Shown here piece by piece: positions 58,126 to 64,000 of a DNA stretch of 64,000 bases. Numbering within the stretch: the first letter of the stretch is position 1; each line of letters starts with the position of its first letter. The DNA is taken from positions 9,100,571 to 9,164,570 of the forward strand of contig NW_004624778.1 of NCBI RefSeq assembly GCF_000247695.1, written 5' to 3'. Both the position numbers and the translations under genes were made by a program. This DNA comes from Heterocephalus glaber. Its lineage: Eukaryota; Chordata; Mammalia; Rodentia; Bathyergidae. Below the pieces are notes generated by a model, which ran no database searches, was not told the origin of the DNA, and saw only the letters and a list, made by a program, of their open reading frames with translations.

Positions 58126-58957
58126 TGTTATGGGTAGAATGATTTTGTTCCCCCAAATTTCGTAAGTTAAAGACCTAGCCCCCAGTGTGGTAGTTTTATG
58201 AAATGGGGCTCTTGGGTAGTGATTATATTTAGATGAGGTCATTAGAGAACAGCTCCACAATGGGACTAGCATACTTATAAGAATATAAGACTGGACCTCT
58301 CTCTCTTTCTACCAAGTAAGAACATAGAAGGTGGCTGCCTACAAGCTGGGAAGAGAGACTGAGTTAGTCAGCTTTTCATTGGTGTGACAAAATACCTAAC
58401 AAAAACAACTTAAGGAGGAAAGATTTATCTTGGTTCATGATTTCAGAGGTCTCAGTCCCTGGTAGATTGGCTCCATTGTTTCTGGCTTTGTGACAAGGCA
58501 GAATCATCATGGCAGGGACCATGTGGTGAAGCAGAGCTATTCACTTTATGGTGTCCAAGAAGTTAGGTAGAAGCAAACACCAGAAAGAGAGGGGCCAAGG
58601 ACAAAATGCACCCTTCAAAATCAAAGCACAGGTGACTTGCTTCACCCAATTGGGGCTCATCTCCTAAGAAGCCCACTGAGCTATGAACTCATTGTTTTAT
58701 TAAGCCAGTGACGAAATTAGAACAGAATCCTTGCAATCCAGTCATTTCCCAACAAGCCTACCAGCTAGCAACCAATCCTTCACCACAATGAGCCCTTACG
58801 TGAACATTTTAGATAACAAACTTAACAGAGCCCTCACTAGAACCCAGCCATGCTGACAACCTAGTCTCGGACTTCCAGCCTCTAGAGCTGTGAGAAATAA
58901 CTGTTTTGTTTAAACCACCTACTGTGTGATATTTTATTGTAGCAGCTTGAGTTGACA
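58126..58957 (+). mobile_element. MLT1-like MaLR LTR, split by a second LTR
   Basis: The left part (58126-58359) starts TGTTATGGGTAGAATG and includes 'gatgaggtcattagagaaca' and 'gaaggtggctgcctacaagc'. The right part (58828-58957) includes 'cagcctctagagctgtgaga' and ends at ...GAGTTGACA. Flanking 5-bp repeats AATAC (58121-58125) and AATAT (58958-58962) agree at four of five bases. Confidence 0.85.
58360..58827 (-). mobile_element. MaLR LTR nested in the outer LTR
   Basis: Antisense MaLR LTR running from TGAGTTAGTCAGC to ...AACTTAACA. Landmarks are 'gacaaaatacctaacaaaaa', 'gatttatcttggttcatgat', 'ttggctccattgtttctggc' and 'gagctatgaactcattgttt'. It is flanked by GAGAC (58355-58359) and GAGCC (58828-58832), four of five matching. 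It must be younger than the LTR it interrupts. Confidence 0.85.
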
Positions 58958-58962
58958 AATAT

Positions 58963-59984
58963 AAACATGAAAGGCAATTCTGTTTTCCAACAATGTTTAC
59001 AGTAATAACAGCATTGGTGAAACAACTTCCGGGTCTCAAAGTAATCACTTTGAAGGACACAGATCATCTCAATGTAGCTCCTTTCCCCACTTCACACAAA
59101 TCAGTGCAATGTTGACTGGTCCACAATGTAGGTGAACACTGGGATGAATAGAAGAATACTGCAAGTTGCTTGAAAGACATAGTCTCAAAATGGGTTTCAG
59201 AGCGATAAATAAAATGAGATAGGAAATGGGGACAGAGATCATTCCTGCTTCTTTGTGATTGTCACCATTTTTATGAGCCCCTCCTCCACCCTTCCCATTC
59301 CACTCCCTATCCACACTTTGTGCCAAAGGGAGCTGAAGAAGAGAGATTTTAACTCCTCTAGAAATCTGTTTTCTGATCAATAACTTGCTCCTAATATTTT
59401 ATGGCTTGGGATGCAGGGAAAATGTTAGTTTGTGTCTTGTTTCCCAGCAAGAGCTTCTAGGATCTGTTACTTTCCCTGGGAGATGCCCAGACCCAAGGAG
59501 AAAGTACCAAGCTAGAGAATGCAAGAACATATGAATCCTACTACTTTGCTGGTTTTAGAAATCATCTATCTCTTTTGACTGGAACCTTGCCTGGCCTCAT
59601 TGCCCCATGATTAAATCAAGGACACTGCAATGTCTAGAAATAGTGACCGTGGGATATCCAGATATTCCACCTTCACTTTTCCAGCAGGGGAGGAAGGCAG
59701 AGAGGAGTGGAGAAAGAGACATAGGTAAAACAACTACGGTATTTGAGTTGGTGCAGAGAAAAGGGTTAAGGGGAGATTTTCTTCTCATATCTTATAGAGA
59801 TCATTTTATGGCTTCAATCTCAAGGGAAATGGAGCAGTTTGCACATTTACCGCTTCCTATCAGTCGACCATCTGTAGGAACCACCTTTCACAAAGAGCTT
59901 ATACATTAACTGGTCACTTTATCATTGTAATATATTTGGAAAATCAAAAACCAGCTGTTATAAAGCTATAAACTGGAGACTTTA
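58963..59984. other. No gene recognised
   Basis: Unique-looking DNA. The part right of 59780 grades into the candidate element at 59985. Confidence 0.5.
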
Positions 59985-60320
59985 TTACATATTGTTTATC
60001 ATTGCTTTAGTATTTGGGATTCATAATGCACAGACTTTGAGATCTATCTGTATTGCCAAGGAGGCCAAAGTTTATTTCCCTAATAATATGCAAATGGAGC
60101 CTTTACACCAGATAATGAATAATCACTTTACATTAAAGGCTGAATTTTCTTTTAGTGGTACTGGCAGTGCAGCCTTTTGCATGCAGTTAATAATTAATTT
60201 AAAGAATTACCACTTCAGTGAGCCCTGCTTACATTATTTATTAAGTGTAATTAAAGTATTTATTAGTCAAGTAATAAATGAAGGACAACCCCCAGCACCT
60301 TATAGTGTTGTAAAATAGTC
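59985..60320. promoter_or_regulatory. Candidate conserved noncoding element with octamer and HNF1-like sites
   Basis: AT-rich, repeat-free sequence with an exact POU octamer ATGCAAAT at 60088-60095. A near-perfect HNF1 palindrome GTTAATAATTAAT lies at 60186-60198 (consensus GTTAATNATTAAC, last base differs). Further TAAT cores are GTGTAATTAAAG and AGATAATGAATAATC. A 108-codon plus-strand frame covers it but shows no domain and appears incidental. Confidence 0.45.
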
Positions 60321-60529
60321 ACCAACCATGTTTATCTGAAGGCAAGAATGAGTGTGGCTCAAGTGTGTTAATAGATTATCTGATCATTCAGTGTTATCAG
60401 TGTACCTCAGTAATGGGTGCACACCCACCTCCTTCCATGGCTTGGTTTGTTCTAGGGAGAAGGGGTACCTTGGCTTGTTCTCATTGTTAATTTGTGCTTG
60501 TTGATGCAGATGCAAAATAGAGGGAACTT

Positions 60530-60725
60530 CTTGGTTCAAGCTAATAAAGCCTCCATTAGTCTATCATTTGCTTGCTGCTCAAAACTAGTTGCTCCAACAT
60601 TACCATCTTAGAATTTATGAAAGGACGCTGAAAGCATTATCCATAATTAAGATGACTATATAACTTATTGTTTGGGAACAATTTAAAGAATTAAAGAATT
60701 TTTTGTTAATTTGATGTATAATCAG
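60530..60725. promoter_or_regulatory. Possible conserved noncoding element
   Basis: Repeat-free AT-rich sequence with ATCCATAATTAAGATGAC and AATTTGATG-type text and an isolated CpG (aggacgctg). It may be a continuation of the element at 59985. Support is weak. Confidence 0.25.
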
Positions 60726-60777
60726 CTTCTACTCTTGACTGCTACTTAACACATAAGATTTTAATTAAATCCCAGAC

Positions 60778-60857
60778 CAGTGATGGCAAATCTTTTAGAG
60801 CTTTCAATGATAAAAACAACCCACTGAGGCACATGTGCCATAGGTTTGCCACCACTG
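60778..60857. mobile_element. 80-bp hAT-type MITE with 8-bp target duplication
   Basis: Begins CAGTGATGGCAAA and ends TTTGCCACCACTG, which are inverted repeats over 13 bases with one mismatch. The flanks TCCCAGAC (60770-60777) and ACCTAGAC (60858-60865) agree at six of eight bases, the duplication length expected for hAT elements. It is too small to encode anything. Its right end resembles that of 28999-29169. Confidence 0.75.
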
Positions 60858-60869
60858 ACCTAGACCTTC

Positions 60870-61150
60870 CTTTAATTTGAAGCAACTCTGGGCTGCGGTC
60901 TTCCCCAGGAAATCTATCCTGCTTCCTCCTTTCAGAAATAACATCTCTCTCCTCTAAGTTCCACCACATTGCTCATATCTCTTTGATTCATATGTCACTC
61001 ATGTATTTATTTTTAACTACACTCCATGAAGAGAATGCAAGCTTTTTGAGGAAAGAGGCAGTTTTTGCAGCTTTTGAGTTCCTTCAACATTCTTATTCCA
61101 GTGCCTTGCTAAAAATAGGTACACCATAAATATTTACTAAATAGATTTAT
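60870..61150 (+). repeat. L2 LINE 3' end, sense
   Basis: 'ctccatgaagagaatgcaag', 'gaggaaagaggcagtttttg', 'ttattccagtgccttgctaa' and 'caccataaatatttactaaa' follow the L2 3' end in order. Confidence 0.65.
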
Positions 61151-62009
61151 AGTTGAGAAGTACAAGTGTCTTTTTCTGATCAAGAGGGAAGGTGAAATTT
61201 CAGTTGAGAATCACTAACTAGAATCTGCCACTGAGCAGATGACCCTATGGAGTGGACATAAGCCGAGGAGAAAGTGACCAGAAGGTAGCCAACCTAAAGG
61301 TCATTCAGGTCAGCCATGGAAGTGGGATTTAACTACATACAAACACGCAAAGCCAATCAAGCCGGTGCTTCATTGGCCCTACAGTATCTTGCTCAGTCTT
61401 TTTCTTCTGAGCCAATTGTCTGGAAAAGTCTACATGCTATGCCCTTCTGACAAGCAAAGAGAAAGCTACCAAAATGTATAGAGGATGAAGCATTTCTAAG
61501 GTTACCCAGCCAGTTAGGGGCCCTTCTGCAAATCCCACCTCTTCATCTGTGTGAACCCCACCTACCTCATGTTTACCTCCTCTCCAGAGCTTTTTCTGCC
61601 ACCTCCCCCACCATTTCAAAAACTCACACTGTCCATACCTCTCATCTTGATCCTTTGCATCCTTGGCTGTTCTGCTCCCTACCCATAAACCTCCTGCTGT
61701 CCAGGAAAGGAGGGTGCCTTCTTCTCTTTCTCCATGTCCCCAGGGCCAGAACACAGCCAGAACTCAGCAAGGGGCAGAAGGGCGAAGGAGCCCTCACTCG
61801 GTGTTCCCTGAGCCCCTCTTTCTCCTGTCTGCCTGTCTGCTTCACTGACTTCCTAGAATCTCACCTGAAGGGTATTGTCACTTCTCAAAAGAAATCATCA
61901 TATTAAAAAGGAAAAGAAAGGATCTGAGGTCAAAGTTAAAGGGGCTGAATGGCATTTGGGAAAACAAATCCAAAGAATCAAACTTTATGTTTTAATAACA
62001 GCCAACACT
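61151..62009. other. No gene recognised
   Basis: Unique-looking DNA, pyrimidine-rich at 61540-61850. Several overlapping open frames there are composition effects. Confidence 0.5.
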
Positions 62010-62470
62010 ACCTGGCCCAAACTTGTAAGGCTTCTAAATTGATTTGTCTTTAGGCCCCTTTCCAGAGCTGTTTCTAGGCGACCGACAGGTTGGCTGTACA
62101 TCTTGCGCACTGTGGCCTCTCACTGCTGCAGCCTCCTACCTGACCTCTTAATCAAGCCAGGAGCCAGGCACAGAGAGGAGATACATGATCACTTACGGAA
62201 ACACTCAGCTGGCGGCAGTCCCACAAACAATCTGCCTGTCTCACTATGGTCAGACTGTCTGCTATTGCCCCCTCCTACGATGAGCCATTTATATATTTCC
62301 CCAGACTTTTTTAAAAAGTGGAAAACAAATAGCATTATTGGACATGCTCTGCTTAGCTGCAGCGGTGAATCACAAAGTTGGAGCTCAGTCCAAGAAGGAG
62401 TCAGGCAGCACCTCACTGCTTGGTAGGGAGAAGCCCAAACTGCTGATCTGGCTTCATTTGATCCTTGCTA
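62010..62470. promoter_or_regulatory. Candidate conserved noncoding element
   Basis: Repeat-free sequence with clustered CpGs in a CpG-poor region (TCTAGGCGACCGACAGG, CATCTTGCGCAC, ACTTACGGAAACAC, AGCTGGCGGCAG, TCCTACGATGAG). It includes CCATTTATATATTTCC, an A/T-rich SRF/MEF2-like core. This texture suggests constraint or an unmethylated regulatory region. Confidence 0.4.
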
Positions 62471-63880
62471 TTTTATTTATCTATAGATTTGACACAGCCT
62501 TGTTAGAACACATCTTGTTGTTGTGCATTTCCCCATTCTTTTTATGTTTCCAAAGGGAAGGGGCTTTTGCTTTAGTCATAACCCAGGGTCAATATTTCTT
62601 CTTGACCTTGTCAGAAGGTAATCAGTTTGAAGACCCTACAGCTTGAGAATTATGTACAGCTGCTAGCATCGGGGATGGGAAAGGGGTAATAGAGGTCTGA
62701 CAGGATTCCCCTTGGCTCATCACTGCTTACCAAAGTCAGCAATAGATCACAAATACAGAGTAGTGAGCTTAGCCAGATGAACTTGGGGTGGGACCCTTGC
62801 CCATCATCCTTGTTCCATGATGGGTTGTAAGAGAGAGCATCATGCTCTCTGAATGGAGAGCACACCTCCCTGTATCTTTAAGATAGCATTCTGCCAGTCC
62901 ATTTAATCGCCCAGCCAACACATCCTTGTTGACTGTCTCCTCTGTGCCTGTCTTAGCTGGAGTTCCCCCAACAGCAGACCCTGAGATAAAGATTTGAGTG
63001 CAAACCATTTGGTTGGGGATTGTAGACAGTGCCAGGAAAGAATGAGGGAATGTGATAGAGGGAGAAAAGGTAGTGAATAAAGGGTGCATCATTTAGCCAG
63101 CTACTGCTTTGGTCACTAGAGCCTAACTTTCAAGGGAATTCTGAGAAATGGTCCCAGACATATGGCTCCGAACCCTTTCAAGGTGGGAGGGAGCTGGGGT
63201 GTAAGGGTGTTTATACACCAGCTCCCAAGCATCATTCTTTTGAGGGCTGGTTAATTCTCTGAACTCTACCCTGCCATGTATACAATAACAAGGCTTCCTT
63301 AGCTGAAGGAGGACATCCTGCAGACACAAAGAGGCAGACATTGGTAGTTCTACATTAGCTGGAGCCCAGTGAATGGTCCAAGGAGTTGGGCAGGACCTGC
63401 TACAAAGTCTCTCCCTAAGAGAGGAGGTTCTCGATATGGAAAAACAAAGCTATCAGAAGGCAATCCAATGATTAAACATGAAGTGTCATAGTGAAGACAA
63501 GAAAACAGATGTTCAGGAGAAGAAATATTTCAACCATTGAAAAACTGAGAATTAAATTGGAATTTGAAGAAGGGGTAGGACAGAAAGGGAAGAGAAAAGG
63601 AATAGGGTGCAATTTATTTATTCTCAAAATTGGGTATAAAGTCAAATAAATAAATAATCCAATTGAGATGAAAGAACTCTTTTCTATTCATGTTCGCATT
63701 ATCACTTTAGAGAGAGTTCATCTATATCTATAATTATGCTCCAATAAACCATTTTTCTTTTAATTTCTTGACATTTTAATTCAATAGTCAAAGAGATTCG
63801 GATCAGATGATATCTAAATTCCTTTGAAATTTTAAAGAATCAACAGTCATTGACAAACTTTTCAAAGGACCACATACATT
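62471..63880. other. No gene recognised
   Basis: Unique-looking DNA with no supported exon or repeat. Confidence 0.5.
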
Positions 63881-64000
63881 CTTTTTTTCCCCAGTACTGG
63901 GAAATGAACCCAGAGCCTTTGCACTGAGCTATGCCCCTAGTCCTTTCTTATTTTTTATTTTGAGATAAGATCTCCTAAGTCACTAAGTTGTCTGGCCTTG
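63881..64000 (-). mobile_element. B1-plus-ID composite SINE, antisense, truncated by window edge
   Basis: Read on the minus strand, a B1-like 7SL part ('caaggccagacaacttagtg', 'agatcttatctcaaaataaa') is followed by an ID part with 'gggcatagctcagtg' and 'gggttcatttcccagtactg', then an A-rich tail. Composite B1/ID SINEs are known from several non-murine rodents. The 5' end lies beyond the window. Confidence 0.7.

Noticed and set aside
59992..60318. 108-codon plus-strand frame in the candidate element
   Set aside because: No domain or splice context; sequence texture fits a noncoding regulatory element better.

Overview
This 64 kb window looks like nuclear DNA from a placental mammal, most likely a non-murine rodent. 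The base composition is AT-rich and CpG-poor. Old MIR, L2, L1M-type and MaLR repeats occur throughout. The youngest elements are short tRNA-derived ID-type SINEs (A box TAGCTCAGTGG, B box like GTTCGATTCC, A-rich tails, good target-site duplications), one B1-like 7SL monomer, and a B1-plus-ID composite SINE cut by the right edge. No B2 element was recognised. That SINE set suggests a squirrel/beaver/kangaroo-rat type of rodent rather than mouse or rat, but I cannot name the species. All family names here were assigned by eye from remembered consensus sequences, not by a search.

I found no protein-coding gene, exon, rRNA, tRNA gene or CRISPR array. All open frames are short (longest 168 codons, in old repeat-like DNA), overlap each other on both strands and show no recognisable domain outside transposon remains. 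The window is best read as a gene-desert or large-intron segment.

Layout: 1-223, a CpG-rich fragment resembling an LTR with an internal 70-bp duplication. 224-6.7 kb, mostly unique DNA with MIRs and two CTCF-like motifs. 6.7-10.3 kb, a 5'-inverted L1 that received a palindromic mariner, which in turn received two ID SINEs at one site. 10.3-20 kb, a second 5'-inverted L1, a CR1/L3-like fragment, MIRs, an L1 3' end and an L2. 20-31 kb, several stretches that look like conserved noncoding elements, with LTRs, an L1 and a hAT MITE between them. 31-48 kb, old repeats, an unexplained 150-bp direct repeat, a TGACAG cluster and another L1. 48-58 kb, a B1 and several ID SINEs with clear duplications. 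58.1-59.0 kb, one MaLR LTR nested in another. 60-62.5 kb, three candidate regulatory elements and an 80-bp hAT MITE. 63.9-64.0 kb, the composite SINE.

There is no multi-gene system and nothing I would call a new biological system. The best leads are the palindromic mariner with stacked SINEs, the short hAT MITEs, the direct repeat at 34.9/36.4 kb, and the candidate regulatory elements at 20.6, 22.4, 35.6, 60.0 and 62.0 kb.
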